Shown: positions 1-10,086, numbered from the stretch's first letter. The stretch is DNA of 64,000 nt from Schinkia azotoformans LMG 9581 (GCF_000307855.1 NZ_AJLR01000039.1:1-64000); one strand, 5' to 3'. Translations and numbers: made by a program. Notes: generated by a model not told the origin, from the sequence alone.

Positions 1-4
1 GTAG

Positions 5-57
5 TTTTTCGAGCAAGCTCGAAAAAATCTGGGCGCAAATACGCCAAGGCGCATTTG
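5..57. repeat. Two adjacent short palindromes
   Basis: Positions 5-26 form a near-perfect palindrome (arms tttttcgag and ctcgaaaaa around a 4-base loop). Positions 36-57 form a second one (arms around aatacgcc and ggcgcatt, one mismatch). They lie beyond the 3' end of spoVD on the minus strand, after a third inverted repeat at 91-116. They could be part of a complex terminator between spoVD and the next gene to the left, but no clear T-run marks the exit point. Confidence 0.5.
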
Positions 58-90
58 ATTTTAGCATTCATTTCTCTTTGAAAGTGCAAA

Positions 91-116
91 CGCCTAGCTT
101 TATTTTGGGCTAGGCG
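91..116 (-). terminator. Probable terminator after spoVD
   Basis: An 8-bp stem, cgcctagc with gctaggcg, around a 10-base loop lies 15 bases past the spoVD stop in the minus-strand sense. It is followed there by only a short T-run, so termination may be partial and murE beyond the window edge may still be read through. Confidence 0.5.
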
Positions 117-130
117 CTTCAAGGAAAGAG

Positions 131-2047
131 TTATTCTCCACCTAATAATATGCGAATTGTTGCACCGGATTCAACCTTTTCGCCAGGTTCTGGTGTTTGA
201 TCGATGACAATTGAACCTACACCACTCTTTTCTAATCTTAGATCAATTAGGTATTTCTGCAATTCATTCGTTTTTAAACCAACAATGTTTGGAACTTCAA
301 CCATTCTTGGATCAGGATATGTGTATTCCTTCTCAATCTGCCCGCTTCTCTTTTTAACATCAAGAGCCCTGAGACTGTCTTCCAATATATTTCCGACAAT
401 TGGAGCAGCAACAACTCCTCCGAATTGAACTGTCCCCTTTGGGTTATCGATTGCTGTATAGACAACAACTTGCGGGTCATCTGCTGGAGCAAAACCAATG
501 AATGAAACAATATGGTTATTTTCCATATATCGTCCATCTTTTACTTTTTGGGCTGTACCGGTTTTGCCGCCGACACGATACCCATCGACAAATGCCCCTT
601 TTCCTGTACCTTGAGCTACAACACTTTCTAGCGCATATCTTACCTGCTTCGATGTTTCCTCAGAAATGACCCTTTTTTTCATAATAGGGGTATTGCGGCT
701 GATGACCTTACCGGTTATCGGATCGACCCATTCCTTGGCGATATAGGGCTGATACAAAAAGCCACCATTAACAGCAGCAGCAACAGCTGTTACCTGCTGA
801 ATCGGAGTAACAGACACCCCTTGACCAAAAGCAGTTGTAGCTAACTCTACAGGACCGACACGATCCATTTTAAAAAGGATTCCAGTTCCTTCACCCTGCA
901 GGTCAATCCCTGTTTTTTGACCAAATCCAAAATTCTTAATATATTGAAATAAACGGTCTTTACCCAATTTCTGCCCTAAAGTTACAAAGCCGGGGTTACA
1001 TGAGTTTTGGACAACCTCTAGGAATGTTTGTGATCCATGTCCGCCCCGTCTCCAACAGCGTAACGTTGCACCTTCAACTCTAATCGCACCTGGATCATTA
1101 AAATGATCTTTTTCCAGATCTACTAACTTTTCCTCTAGTGCAGCCGCTAACGTAATAATTTTAAAAGTAGATCCTGGCTCATATGTACTCCACACCGGGA
1201 GGTTCCGATTATATACTTCTTGAGGTACAGTTTGATATTTTTCCGGATCAAAATCAGGTCTTGATGACATTCCTAAAATTTCGCCAGTTTTTGGATCCAT
1301 TGCAAGCGCAATCGCACCATCTGGGTTGTAGGTTGCTTCAGCAATATCTAATTCCCTTTCGATAATGGTTTGAACACGGGAATCAATTGTTAACTTCATA
1401 TTCAGACCATCAATTGGCGGTGTATATTCGTCAGTGGAATTGGGCATTTTTCTACCTTTTGCATCGGCAATATACGATATATGCCCCCTTTTTCCACTCA
1501 ACTTTTCATCGTAGTAAAGCTCAAGTCCCATTAGACCTTGATTATCAATCCCAGTAAATCCTAAGACATGTGATAGATAGCTCCCAAACGGATAATGCCG
1601 TTTTGAATCTTCAGCGATATAGACCCCCTTCAAATTAAGAGCTCGTACTTCATTGGCTTTTTCATTCGACAGTTTTCTTCCTTCCGTAATGCGCTCATTT
1701 AAAGAGTTCTTCGTCATCGATTTATATACTTTTTCCTCCGAAGCATTCAAAACAGCAGCTAATTTCTTGGCTGCGTCAGCTGGGTCTTCTATTTGTCTTG
1801 GTATTACATAAACAGTCGGAGCACTTACATTTGTTGCTAGTGGAACCCCGTTTCGATCGAGAATTTCTCCTCGTTCCGGCTCAAAAGGAATATCTCTTCC
1901 CCAGGAATCCATAGCCTTATCACTCAACCAATTTCCCATTACTAACTGTACATACCCTAGCCTTACATCTATTACCAAAAATAGTAATAATCCAATTAAT
2001 AATACTGTAACTAAACGTTTCCGCACCGTAACATTTGAAACTCTCAA
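131..2047 (-). CDS. spoVD: Stage V sporulation protein D (class B penicillin-binding protein)
   Basis: Transpeptidase needed for spore cortex peptidoglycan synthesis, acting at the outer forespore membrane. The 638-residue protein has one N-terminal membrane segment (about residues 12-32), a PBP dimerisation domain, and the transpeptidase domain. The catalytic STFK is near residue 294, SCN near 348 and KTGTAQ near 495. A single PASTA domain fills the C-terminus (about 575-638), which separates SpoVD from its paralogue PbpB. The start is a TTG behind a strong aaggaggt Shine-Dalgarno sequence. It follows pbpB in the same direction with a 102-base gap, the usual order in the division cluster. 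In B. subtilis spoVD is transcribed by sigma-E; I could not fix a promoter here. Confidence 0.95.
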   Translation of the reverse strand: MRVSNVTVRKRLVTVLLIGLLLFLVIDVRLGYVQLVMGNWLSDKAMDSWGRDIPFEPERGEILDRNGVPLATNVSAPTVYVIPRQIEDPADAAKKLAAVLNASEEKVYKSMTKNSLNERITEGRKLSNEKANEVRALNLKGVYIAEDSKRHYPFGSYLSHVLGFTGIDNQGLMGLELYYDEKLSGKRGHISYIADAKGRKMPNSTDEYTPPIDGLNMKLTIDSRVQTIIERELDIAEATYNPDGAIALAMDPKTGEILGMSSRPDFDPEKYQTVPQEVYNRNLPVWSTYEPGSTFKIITLAAALEEKLVDLEKDHFNDPGAIRVEGATLRCWRRGGHGSQTFLEVVQNSCNPGFVTLGQKLGKDRLFQYIKNFGFGQKTGIDLQGEGTGILFKMDRVGPVELATTAFGQGVSVTPIQQVTAVAAAVNGGFLYQPYIAKEWVDPITGKVISRNTPIMKKRVISEETSKQVRYALESVVAQGTGKGAFVDGYRVGGKTGTAQKVKDGRYMENNHIVSFIGFAPADDPQVVVYTAIDNPKGTVQFGGVVAAPIVGNILEDSLRALDVKKRSGQIEKEYTYPDPRMVEVPNIVGLKTNELQKYLIDLRLEKSGVGSIVIDQTPEPGEKVESGATIRILLGGE

Positions 2048-2149
2048 AGATCGTCTTACCTCCTTGACTTAGCTTGTTTCATCTTATGCTTGTACAGTGC
2101 GGAATAGAACATGGAATAGCCCAAGAAGCATTAGCAGAAGCTCTTTAAT

Positions 2150-4408
2150 TTAATCTTGGACGCTATTCAATAGTTCGAATATTTGTTGATCTTCTTTCCC
2201 CTTTAAATTCACCTCATCTTCAAGCTTTACTAAGGGCTCTTTTTCCTCAAACGGTGGATTTAATTCCACCACTAAATAATCTCCATCTTTAAATTCAGAA
2301 TTTGCCTGGATGCTTTGCTTCGTTACATAGCCTTTTCCAATTACGTTTAGCTTTAAGTCGGCAATATCAGCTATTTTGGTCACATCTCTAAAAGCCCATC
2401 CGGTCATATCAGGCATTTTCATCTTGCCATTTGCCTTGATAATAATTTTCTCCTTTTCTAGCACCTTCGAATCCGGCAAAGGAATTTGCTTTGTTACACT
2501 ACCGGTCTGACCTAGCTTAATGACAGTAAGACCTGCTTGCGAGAGTTCTTTCGCCCCTTCATCTAACCCTTTTCCAATAACTTTTGGAGTCTCGATACCT
2601 TCTTTCACAACCGGTTTTTCAATATTTGTAGCCTCTGTTGGTGCAATATTCAAGTAGTTTAGACTATTTTTCATGACTGTTTTAAAAACATAAGATACTG
2701 GAGCGGAACCAAGCTCAGTAGGCTCAAGTTTTGGTCTTTTCGCAGATACATAGACAATTAGTTTCGGATCATCCTTTGGTGCAAAGCCTAAAAACGAAAA
2801 GATATTATTTCCATGACCTGTCATATATTTTCCGGTTTTTGGATCAGGAATTTGAGCAGTACCCGTTTTTCCGGCAACTTGATAACCTTCAATGGCATAT
2901 GATTTACCAGTACCTGCTTCAGATGAGATGACGGTCTCTAAAATATCAAGAACTTCTTTAGCAGTTTCCTTTTTAATAGGCTCTCCAACAACTGTTGGCT
3001 CTTGTTGTTTAATAACTTCCCCTGTCTTTGGGTCAACAATTTTTTTGATAATATATGGCTTCATCATTTTGCCGCCATTTGAAATAGCGGTAGCCGCTTG
3101 AATTTGCTGAATTGGAGTTACGGTTGTTCCCTGTCCGTAAGAGGTCGTAATTTTTTCAATTGGATATCGAAATAAGATATTACCTGGTACTTCATTCGGT
3201 AAATCAATTCCTGTTGTTTTGTCAAAATGGAATTTTCGTAAATATTCAAGAAATTTATCACCGCCAAGCTTTTCGTTTACAAGCTTGGCCATAGCAACGT
3301 TGGAGGATCGTTGAACCCCCTCCAAATACGTGATTGTTCCCCAACCAGCACGGTTATGGTCTCTAATGGCCTTGTCTTTCTTCGAGATCCGGTAAGATCC
3401 TGATTGATAAGTTTCATTTGCACGAAATACACCTGCATCAATTGCTGCAGCTATCGTAAATATTTTCATTGTTGAACCTGGCTCAAAGCTCGATGATATT
3501 ACTTCATTCATATAATTGGAAATTTCACGAGTATTCGGATCAAAGCTTGGTCTAGTACCCATAGCCAATATTTCACCCGTTTTCGCATCAGCGACAATTC
3601 CAATCAAGTTCTCGGGTTCATACTCCTTCTCAGCATAGCTTAATGCATTTTCTAAAAATGTTTGGATTTTTTGATCCAATGTTAAATAAACATTCTTCCC
3701 GTTTTCAGGAGCCTGAATCATTTCTTTTGGATCGGGCAACTTGAAGCCACTCCGGTCACTTTGAAATGTTACACGACCATCTTTCCCTTGCAAGAGATCA
3801 TCAAAAGTTTTTTCAACACCCATTTTACCAACCAATTTACCTTTTTCATCAGGCTGTGCAAACCCGATTACGTGGGAAGCAAAAATACCATTCGGATATA
3901 ATCTCTTTTTCTCCCGGGTAAAATAAACACCCGGAAGGTTCAGTGCCTTAATTTCCTCCATTAATTGATGATTAATATTTCTGCCTTTCGGTCCCAATTC
4001 TACTTGAACAGCATTTGGATTAGCAGGGTTTAACCGTCTCTCAATCTCTGAAGCTTGCATATTCAATAATGGAGCTAATTTTTCTGCCGTTTCATGCTTA
4101 TCAATAACATAAAGGGGGACAGGAGAATTTTTTGAATATTTATCACTAATAACCACATACAACGAATAAGTAGGTACATCCTTTGCAATTGCTTGTCCGT
4201 TACGATCAAGTATTTGTCCACGTGAAGCTTCAATAGTTCGTTCCTTTCCCCACTTTTCATCGGCTAAAACGGTTAAATCATGTCCATCAACTTCTTTTAC
4301 GGTCTGTATATAAATAAAACGACCTGTTAAAATAAAAAAGAGCAGGACAAATATTAATGATAATATCCTCGCTCCAACTCTAATATGTACTGTTGTTTTT
4401 TTACTCAT
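2150..4408 (-). CDS. pbpB: Penicillin-binding protein 2B, septal transpeptidase
   Basis: Class B PBP that cross-links septal peptidoglycan in the divisome. The 752-residue protein has an N-terminal membrane anchor (about 13-32) and a PBP dimer domain. The transpeptidase domain has STMK near residue 312, SSN near 368 and KTGTAQ near 513. Two PASTA domains follow, and an acidic tail. Two PASTA domains plus position directly after ftsL identify it as PbpB rather than SpoVD. The gap to ftsL is 32 bases, so co-transcription is likely. The Shine-Dalgarno sequence is weak (ggtgag). Confidence 0.95.
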   Translation of the reverse strand: MSKKTTVHIRVGARILSLIFVLLFFILTGRFIYIQTVKEVDGHDLTVLADEKWGKERTIEASRGQILDRNGQAIAKDVPTYSLYVVISDKYSKNSPVPLYVIDKHETAEKLAPLLNMQASEIERRLNPANPNAVQVELGPKGRNINHQLMEEIKALNLPGVYFTREKKRLYPNGIFASHVIGFAQPDEKGKLVGKMGVEKTFDDLLQGKDGRVTFQSDRSGFKLPDPKEMIQAPENGKNVYLTLDQKIQTFLENALSYAEKEYEPENLIGIVADAKTGEILAMGTRPSFDPNTREISNYMNEVISSSFEPGSTMKIFTIAAAIDAGVFRANETYQSGSYRISKKDKAIRDHNRAGWGTITYLEGVQRSSNVAMAKLVNEKLGGDKFLEYLRKFHFDKTTGIDLPNEVPGNILFRYPIEKITTSYGQGTTVTPIQQIQAATAISNGGKMMKPYIIKKIVDPKTGEVIKQQEPTVVGEPIKKETAKEVLDILETVISSEAGTGKSYAIEGYQVAGKTGTAQIPDPKTGKYMTGHGNNIFSFLGFAPKDDPKLIVYVSAKRPKLEPTELGSAPVSYVFKTVMKNSLNYLNIAPTEATNIEKPVVKEGIETPKVIGKGLDEGAKELSQAGLTVIKLGQTGSVTKQIPLPDSKVLEKEKIIIKANGKMKMPDMTGWAFRDVTKIADIADLKLNVIGKGYVTKQSIQANSEFKDGDYLVVELNPPFEEKEPLVKLEDEVNLKGKEDQQIFELLNSVQD

Positions 4409-4440
4409 TTTCTCACCACACTAAAAACTAATTACTGAAA

Positions 4441-4800
4441 TTAATTACCGATTACTTGGACATTATTATCAGTGATTGTTAATCCTTGTTCACTAGCAAT
4501 TTTTAATATCCGCTGTGGTCTTGACAATTCAGTTATTTCCTCTGCTAAACCACTATTGACCTTTTGCTGTTCGGTAATTTTGGATTCCAAAACTTGAATA
4601 TCATTATTGAGTTGAAAAATAGCTGCTTGCTTAGAAATGATCATCGTACAACCTATTGTACTAAAAATGAGCAAAAGTGAAAGCAGTAATTTTTCTCCAG
4701 TTGTGATAATACCTTTCTTTTTCACCTTTACTCGAGGCTTCAAGTTTGGTTTATTCTGCTGCTGTTTTTTGGGTTGAACCTGGTAGGCAAGATTACTCAA
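4441..4800 (-). CDS. ftsL: Cell division protein FtsL
   Basis: Bitopic divisome protein that bridges FtsB/DivIC and the septal synthase. The 119-residue sequence has a basic lysine-rich cytoplasmic N-terminus (about 10-35), one membrane segment (about 37-57) and an extracellular heptad-like coiled coil to the end. This is the standard FtsL architecture and length. The start is TTG, eight bases after aggagg. It lies between rsmH (25-base gap) and pbpB. FtsL is weakly conserved in sequence, so the call leans on architecture and position. Confidence 0.92.
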   Translation of the reverse strand: MSNLAYQVQPKKQQQNKPNLKPRVKVKKKGIITTGEKLLLSLLLIFSTIGCTMIISKQAAIFQLNNDIQVLESKITEQQKVNSGLAEEITELSRPQRILKIASEQGLTITDNNVQVIGN

Positions 4801-4825
4801 AACTAAAACCTCCTGCTAGAATGTG

Positions 4826-5758
4826 TTATTGTCTCTCGGCCACTCTTAATTTTGCAGACCGCGCTCGTTTGTTTTGCTCCATTTCTTCTTCTGAAGGTAA
4901 TATTGGCTTCCTAGTTATTAGCTTTAGCTTAGCTTTATATTCTTCCGGAATGATCGGAAGTCCATGAGGTAATTCGGGACCTTTACTCCATTTACTAAAT
5001 GTTGTCTTACAAATTCTGTCCTCTAATGAATGAAACGTAATAACCGCTATTCTCCCACCTGGTTTGGTGATCGAAATCGCATCCTCAATCGCCTCTTCGA
5101 ATACTTTAAGTTCATCATTTACAGCGATCCGAATAGCTTGAAAAACCCGTTTAGCCGGATGTCCTCCAGCTCGTCTTGCCGGTGCAGGAATGCCTTCTTT
5201 TATTAACTCTACAAGCTCCCCTGTCGTTTCAATTGGTTTAACACTACGAAAAGCTTCAATTTTCCTTGCAATTTGTTTCGAAAATTTCTCCTCTCCATAT
5301 CGGAAAAATATTCCAACAAGATCATTATAGCTCCAGTGATTAACGACATCATAAGCCGATATTGGCGCCGTTTGATCCATTCTCATGTCCAGCGGTGCAT
5401 CTTGATGGTAGCTGAATCCTCTTTCAGCAATGTCAAGTTGTGGTGATGATACGCCAAGATCAAAAAGGACTCCATCTACTCCCTCTACGCCCCGCTCTTG
5501 CAACTCTTCTTTCAGATAGCGGAAGTTGCTTTTTATTAAGACGACTTGATCTTTATATGCCGCTAATTTTTCAGCAGCATGCGCTATCGCCATTTCATCC
5601 TGGTCAAAAGCATATAATCTGCCAGACTTGGAAAGCTTCGATAAAATGAGTTCGCTATGTCCCGCACCACCTAAAGTACAATCAACATAGATTCCATCCG
5701 GCTTTATATTTAACCCTTCAACAGCTTCTTCTCTTAAAACAGTTATGTGTTCAAACAT
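4826..5758 (-). CDS. rsmH: 16S rRNA (cytosine-1402-N4)-methyltransferase RsmH
   Basis: Adds the N4-methyl group to C1402 of 16S rRNA in the ribosomal P site. The 310-residue protein matches the MraW family in length. It shows the SAM-binding start ([11 protein letters not shown], about residues 27-37), a helical insert, and the later motifs [12 protein letters not shown] and ITFHSLEDR. It is the second gene of the mraZ-rsmH-ftsL-pbpB order and follows mraZ after 57 bases. Confidence 0.96.
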   Translation of the reverse strand: MFEHITVLREEAVEGLNIKPDGIYVDCTLGGAGHSELILSKLSKSGRLYAFDQDEMAIAHAAEKLAAYKDQVVLIKSNFRYLKEELQERGVEGVDGVLFDLGVSSPQLDIAERGFSYHQDAPLDMRMDQTAPISAYDVVNHWSYNDLVGIFFRYGEEKFSKQIARKIEAFRSVKPIETTGELVELIKEGIPAPARRAGGHPAKRVFQAIRIAVNDELKVFEEAIEDAISITKPGGRIAVITFHSLEDRICKTTFSKWSKGPELPHGLPIIPEEYKAKLKLITRKPILPSEEEMEQNKRARSAKLRVAERQ

Positions 5759-5815
5759 TTATACATCTACTCCACCCTAGTCTTTTTCCTGTTGCTTCAT
5801 AATGCTATTTTGCAT

Positions 5816-6247
5816 CTAAATATCGAAATCAACCATACTTTCTGCAATTTCAGCAAATGATTCTGCAGACTCCGTAACGTATGTATCCCAAATTGATTTG
5901 CTCCAAATCTCAAAACGATTGGAAACACCTACAATGACGCAGTCTTTATCGAGTTTGGCATAATCTCTTAGTGGAGGAGCAATATTTACTCTTCCTTGCT
6001 TGTCCACTTCACATTCAGTTGCACCAGAGAAGAAAAAACGTGTAAACGCTCGAGCATCTTTCTTAGTAAAAGGAAGGGTTTTTAATTTATTTTCTAAGGT
6101 TTGCCATTCATCGTAGGAATAACCAAACAAGCATTGATCTAAACCCCTTGTTAGTACAAAGCCTTCTCCAAGGAGTTCCCTAAATTTAGCCGGAATAATC
6201 ATACGGCCTTTTTGATCAATGGTATGATGATATTCCCCCATGAACAT
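5816..6247 (-). CDS. mraZ: Transcriptional regulator MraZ
   Basis: AbrB/SpoVT-fold DNA-binding protein that represses its own division-cluster operon in studied bacteria. The 143 residues contain two SpoVT-AbrB repeats, each with a DxKGR-type motif (DQKGR near residue 12, DKQGR near 82). Length and N-terminus ([11 protein letters not shown]) are typical for Bacillus. It heads the operon, and a periodic array of candidate MraZ boxes sits just upstream at 6258-6302. Confidence 0.96.
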   Translation of the reverse strand: MFMGEYHHTIDQKGRMIIPAKFRELLGEGFVLTRGLDQCLFGYSYDEWQTLENKLKTLPFTKKDARAFTRFFFSGATECEVDKQGRVNIAPPLRDYAKLDKDCVIVGVSNRFEIWSKSIWDTYVTESAESFAEIAESMVDFDI

Positions 6248-6257
6248 ACATTACGCC

Positions 6258-6302
6258 CCACTTTCTGACCATAGAATACCACAAATCACCACTTTCCACC
6301 AC
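6258..6302 (-). promoter_or_regulatory. MraZ-box array upstream of mraZ
   Basis: On the minus strand the core GTGG occurs at 6302-6299, 6292-6289 and 6282-6279. A degenerate ATGG lies at 6272-6269, and GTGG returns at 6261-6258. Spacing is 10, 10, 10 and 11 bases, one helical turn, ending 11 bases before the mraZ start codon. Studied MraZ proteins bind tandem G-rich boxes on a 10-bp repeat in their own promoter, so this is a strong autoregulatory operator candidate. The repeats are seen; the binding is inferred. Confidence 0.75.
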
Positions 6303-6334
6303 TTACTTTATGAATTATTCGTGAAAAAAAATAA

Positions 6335-6361
6335 AAAAACCTGCATACATCACAGGTTTTT
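6335..6361 (-). terminator. Terminator after bshC
   Basis: The arms aaaaacctg and caggttttt flank a 9-base loop. In the minus direction the stem is followed by a run of T. It separates bshC from the mraZ operon. Confidence 0.8.
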
Positions 6362-6486
6362 GCTCGACAAATTCGGAACTTAAATTGTTATAATACGTCA
6401 TTTTTTATAGTTTATAGCATTTAAATAGTAATAACCTTATGTTGGTTATTCCATTGATAATTTAGATCTAACATTTCATCGATAAT

Positions 6487-8046
6487 TTAGTAACCATAAA
6501 GGTTAATATAGTAAAAAATATTCCATATTCTCTCCTGCGGTGCATTCAAAGGCTTGATAAAATGATTGATATGGTCAAATTTGTCCAACTCAACTTTATG
6601 TTGAAAACGGATTGACTTTTCCATTTTCTGCTTTAAGTAATATATTTGTGATTGAATAAGCTCTGCATTTTTTTCTGCCAAATCCTTAAGATGAGGATCA
6701 ACTTGGATGGCCAGCTCTTTAAAAGGTCTATGTGCATTCAAAATCTGTGTTATCGTTTCCTCTGTCATTTGCTCGATCGGAAACGGCTGTTGTTTTTTAA
6801 GCCAATCTTCTCTCTCGTTTTGACATCCACGGTTCACAACCTTCGCTATATCCAGGCCCAGCTCTTTCACGTATTTTTCAGTCTTCCTGTCTAAGATGGA
6901 AATCATTAATCTCGGAATCACAGGAGGCACTTTAAAGCCAAACAAATGAAATGCTTTCTTTAATGCTGCCCAGTAGGCAATTTCACCAGGGCCTGAAATA
7001 AAAGCCAATGTCGGGAATACATACTCCTGCATAAGCGGTCTTGTCGCTACATTGTTACTAAATAATTCCGGTTGATTATGATTTAACTCTAATAACGCTG
7101 TATGTTCAAAATGGCATTCCTTATTCTTTCCAACAAATTGTGTTTTGGATCTTTCTAACAGAATCCTTTCCCCATCATGAATAAGAAAAAGATGGGCATT
7201 ATGTTCATTCATTTCAATCGGTTGCCCATAGCCCAATTCCTTAAGGGTCAATTGGCCACATAGCACCTTTTCCCCTAATTTCGAATTGTTACGGATGATC
7301 GTTTCCATAAAAGGTGATCCAATTTTTCTAAAGCCAGCATCACCCGAATCAACAATAATAAGTCCATGATCTTTAAATAATCTAAAAACAATATTGATGA
7401 AAAAATCAACATAGGTAGAAGACTTTCTTAAATCATCATAAAGATGATTTAAAATATCATTTGTATAAATCGTTTCACCGAATGTACCGATAATCTCCTT
7501 AATCCAATCTTCAGCCTTGTTTTGATCAATGATCACTTTAGATGCAGGGCTTTTTTTGAAATGCTTTTGTTTTATGGCACGTTTTTCAACCCTTCCATTG
7601 TGCAGCACGTAAGTATGATTAATCTCAGCAAAGTCATGATCCTCCCCCGCAACCCAAAACACAGGAAGAACCGGAACATTTAATAATTGCTCTTGTTCTT
7701 TTGCAAACTTAATGATGGAAATAATTTTATGTATCGAATAAAGTGGACCCGTTAGCAATCCTGCTTGTTGGCCGCCAATGACAACGACACTTTTGGGATC
7801 CAACATTCTTTTAATATTTGAGATCGTTTTATCAGAAGCATCGAAGTTTTTATGAAACTCTAATAAATAGTCAACCAATTCTTGTCGTGGAAATTGCCGA
7901 TTACTCAACTCTTCTAATCGCTTCTTGTATGTCTCTTCATTTTGAATTTTGGGATAGTCAAAAAAAGAGGCTGCCTCGTCCTCCCCGCTTATATAAGAAG
8001 AGGCAATTTTATTCGCTAACGCCTGGGAGACGTCCTGTATTTCCAT
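6487..8046 (-). CDS. bshC: Bacillithiol biosynthesis cysteine-adding enzyme BshC
   Basis: Putative cysteine ligase that adds Cys to glucosaminyl-malate in the last step of bacillithiol synthesis, the low-molecular-weight thiol of Firmicutes. The 519-residue protein has the Rossmann-like core motifs GGQQAGLLTGPLYS (about 91-104) and WVAGEDHDFAEI (about 131-142), which are characteristic of the family. A C-terminal coiled-coil segment lies around residues 455-490. The start follows gaaaggaag. It lies just before mraZ, as in B. subtilis (yllA). Confidence 0.95.
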   Translation of the reverse strand: MEIQDVSQALANKIASSYISGEDEAASFFDYPKIQNEETYKKRLEELSNRQFPRQELVDYLLEFHKNFDASDKTISNIKRMLDPKSVVVIGGQQAGLLTGPLYSIHKIISIIKFAKEQEQLLNVPVLPVFWVAGEDHDFAEINHTYVLHNGRVEKRAIKQKHFKKSPASKVIIDQNKAEDWIKEIIGTFGETIYTNDILNHLYDDLRKSSTYVDFFINIVFRLFKDHGLIIVDSGDAGFRKIGSPFMETIIRNNSKLGEKVLCGQLTLKELGYGQPIEMNEHNAHLFLIHDGERILLERSKTQFVGKNKECHFEHTALLELNHNQPELFSNNVATRPLMQEYVFPTLAFISGPGEIAYWAALKKAFHLFGFKVPPVIPRLMISILDRKTEKYVKELGLDIAKVVNRGCQNEREDWLKKQQPFPIEQMTEETITQILNAHRPFKELAIQVDPHLKDLAEKNAELIQSQIYYLKQKMEKSIRFQHKVELDKFDHINHFIKPLNAPQERIWNIFYYINLYGY

Positions 8047-8129
8047 GCAGATACTTCCTTTCTTCTATACATAACACAACATTTTATAAGAGTATAACAA
8101 ATAATGATGAACACCCCCAAAAATAATGC

Positions 8130-8513
8130 TTATAAATTATTTAGCCTTTGAACTAATCCAAAAATAATGAGTGAAAAATAGCTAAACGAAAATAACAGAA
8201 AATTAAACCGCCAAAATCCTTTCCATACCTTTTTGAAAATAATCTCATTGTTGATTTTCCATTGTAGAAAAACAAAAATCGAAGCAATAAATATTAATAA
8301 AAGAAGGATGATCCACAGCACTGATTTTTCCCAAATAACCATAATAGAGAAATGAACGGCAATGATAAAAAAGAGAGTCGAAATGTCCACTGATAAATGT
8401 AGCGATTTTTTTTTGTTCTTTGTGACGATGCGACTGATCCAGTACACGATAAAAATTACAAGGATCGGCACTGTGACTATAGTTGCTACGAATGTTGAAA
8501 ATAAATTAATCAT
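8130..8513 (-). CDS. DUF3397-type membrane protein
   Basis: A 127-residue integral membrane protein with four hydrophobic segments (about residues 4-24, 40-60, 65-85 and 100-122) and basic loops. I chose the ATG at 8513 because it has a good Shine-Dalgarno sequence (gggaaggaag) and overlaps the panE stop by 8 bases in an ATGATTAA arrangement. A longer open frame reaching 8600 would run far into panE. The context and shape fit the DUF3397 family found beside panE and bshC in Bacillaceae. Function is unknown. Confidence 0.75.
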   Translation of the reverse strand: MINLFSTFVATIVTVPILVIFIVYWISRIVTKNKKKSLHLSVDISTLFFIIAVHFSIMVIWEKSVLWIILLLLIFIASIFVFLQWKINNEIIFKKVWKGFWRFNFLLFSFSYFSLIIFGLVQRLNNL

Positions 8514-9420
8514 TCCTCTCTTCCTTCCCTTTGGCTTCCATACCTTTAATACTATTATACAAAAACATAAGTCTAGGCATTGGCACCATTCTTTTTTCAC
8601 CTTCTTCTAGTATATAACCTATAATAGACTGGATTTCTGTTTTTCGGCCTTGTTCAATATCCTTATACATCGTTGAATAGTTGCTTCCTGTATTTTGGCA
8701 AATGGAGATTACATCATTCCACAAGTTGTCGATGTTTGTTAAAGCAAGCGCTTGTATCACTTCAAGGAAAACAGATCTCATATTTAAAAAATAAAAATCA
8801 TTTTCCAGTAACCCCCCATTCCGAATGCCATAAAGGGTTGTAAGTGGGTTGATAACCGCATTGACAACGAGTTTCCCCGCAAGTATTTCATACCAATTTT
8901 CCTCAATGATAATAGGAAAACCAATCGAATTTAATGCATCTGATATAGCTATGATTTTTCCCGGCTCTCCACTATAGTTTGCAATTTTAAGGCGTCCTTC
9001 ACCAGTATGAATAACGCAATTGTCCGATTGTTTAAGAACCCCGTGCTCAACAATGCCCAAATAAATCGATTCCGAGTATAAATCGGATATCATGAGAGTA
9101 TGACTCATTCCATTTTGCAAAAAAACAATAGGTATTTTGATTTTGTTTTTCTTTAAATAATCAAGTATCGGATCTAAATCATATTGTTTAACCGTAATAA
9201 AAATGAAATCTGCATCTTCCAAAAGGCCCTCCGAAAAAGGGAGCGCCATGACTTTGCTTGTTGTTGTCATCCCGTTCTTTATAAGTTCTAAGCCTTTTTC
9301 ATGCAAAAACTGGGCTTGTTCTCTTCTTCTAGTATAAATGACTGAATTGATATTTGCTTTATTAAAATAAGCGGCAACAAGCATTCCGACGGCACCACCG
9401 CCAATAATTGCGACCTTCAC
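8506..9420 (-). CDS. panE: 2-dehydropantoate 2-reductase
   Basis: NADPH-dependent ketopantoate reductase of pantothenate and CoA synthesis, or a close paralogue. The 304-residue protein begins with the dinucleotide-binding motif IGGGAVG (about 5-11), and QNGMSH follows near residue 101. The C-terminal ApbA domain has the expected AGKLVVNAVINPLT block, whose lysine is catalytic in the family. The start is GTG behind ggagg. The position matches ylbQ in B. subtilis. Confidence 0.88.
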   Translation of the reverse strand: MKVAIIGGGAVGMLVAAYFNKANINSVIYTRRREQAQFLHEKGLELIKNGMTTTSKVMALPFSEGLLEDADFIFITVKQYDLDPILDYLKKNKIKIPIVFLQNGMSHTLMISDLYSESIYLGIVEHGVLKQSDNCVIHTGEGRLKIANYSGEPGKIIAISDALNSIGFPIIIEENWYEILAGKLVVNAVINPLTTLYGIRNGGLLENDFYFLNMRSVFLEVIQALALTNIDNLWNDVISICQNTGSNYSTMYKDIEQGRKTEIQSIIGYILEEGEKRMVPMPRLMFLYNSIKGMEAKGKEERND

Positions 9421-9606
9421 CCGAAAACCTCCATAAGTCTTAATTATAGTATCATTTTAACAAAAAATAGGGAATATTGGCGTCAATAATTACCCTCAAG
9501 TTTTTTGAATTATTGAACTTTTTTAAAAAAGTATATATTAGAAGAAATTTTCTGTTAAATGTATTATAATGCAAATATAACAGTATGAAAAAGGAGGTTT
9601 ACCTTC

Positions 9607-10086
9607 ATGGAAATCATGCCAATTGAAAAGTTATCAATCAATTTTAAGACGTTAGAGGATTTTAAGAGTTTTAAAGAATACGGCAATCAGGAGCTACAAA
9701 TGCTTGATGACTTAAAAGGGAGCATTGTTGAAAACGATTGCAAACATTCGCCATTCTATGGTATTTATTATGGCAATAAGCTTGTTGCACGCATGAGCTT
9801 ATATCATACTGATAAAAAATTTGATTATTTATTCGACGAAAAACGAGATTATCTCTTCTTGTCAAAACTTGAAGTACTTCCACAATATCGTGAAAGAGGT
9901 TTTGGAAAGAACTTAATTGAGTTCGCTAAAAGCTTTAACCTTCCAATTATTACAAGCCCTAGAATTAACTCTGAGGGATTCTGGAACAGAATGGGCTTTA
10001 TGCCTTTCACACCGATCACAGCGGATGTGCCTGAAAAACTATTAGTCTGGTATCCTGATCATTTAACAGAAAACAAAATAAATTAA
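9607..10086 (+). CDS. ylbP: GNAT-family N-acetyltransferase, YlbP type
   Basis: The 159-residue protein has the acetyl-CoA binding signature LEVLPQYRERGFGKNLIEFA (about 87-106) of the GNAT fold. The substrate is unknown. The start has an aaaaaggagg Shine-Dalgarno sequence nine bases upstream. A TATAAT match at 9565-9570 lies 36 bases before the start codon, but I see no good -35 box with it. Its place between panE and the RsfA-family gene fits ylbP. Confidence 0.88.
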   Translation: MEIMPIEKLSINFKTLEDFKSFKEYGNQELQMLDDLKGSIVENDCKHSPFYGIYYGNKLVARMSLYHTDKKFDYLFDEKRDYLFLSKLEVLPQYRERGFGKNLIEFAKSFNLPIITSPRINSEGFWNRMGFMPFTPITADVPEKLLVWYPDHLTENKIN

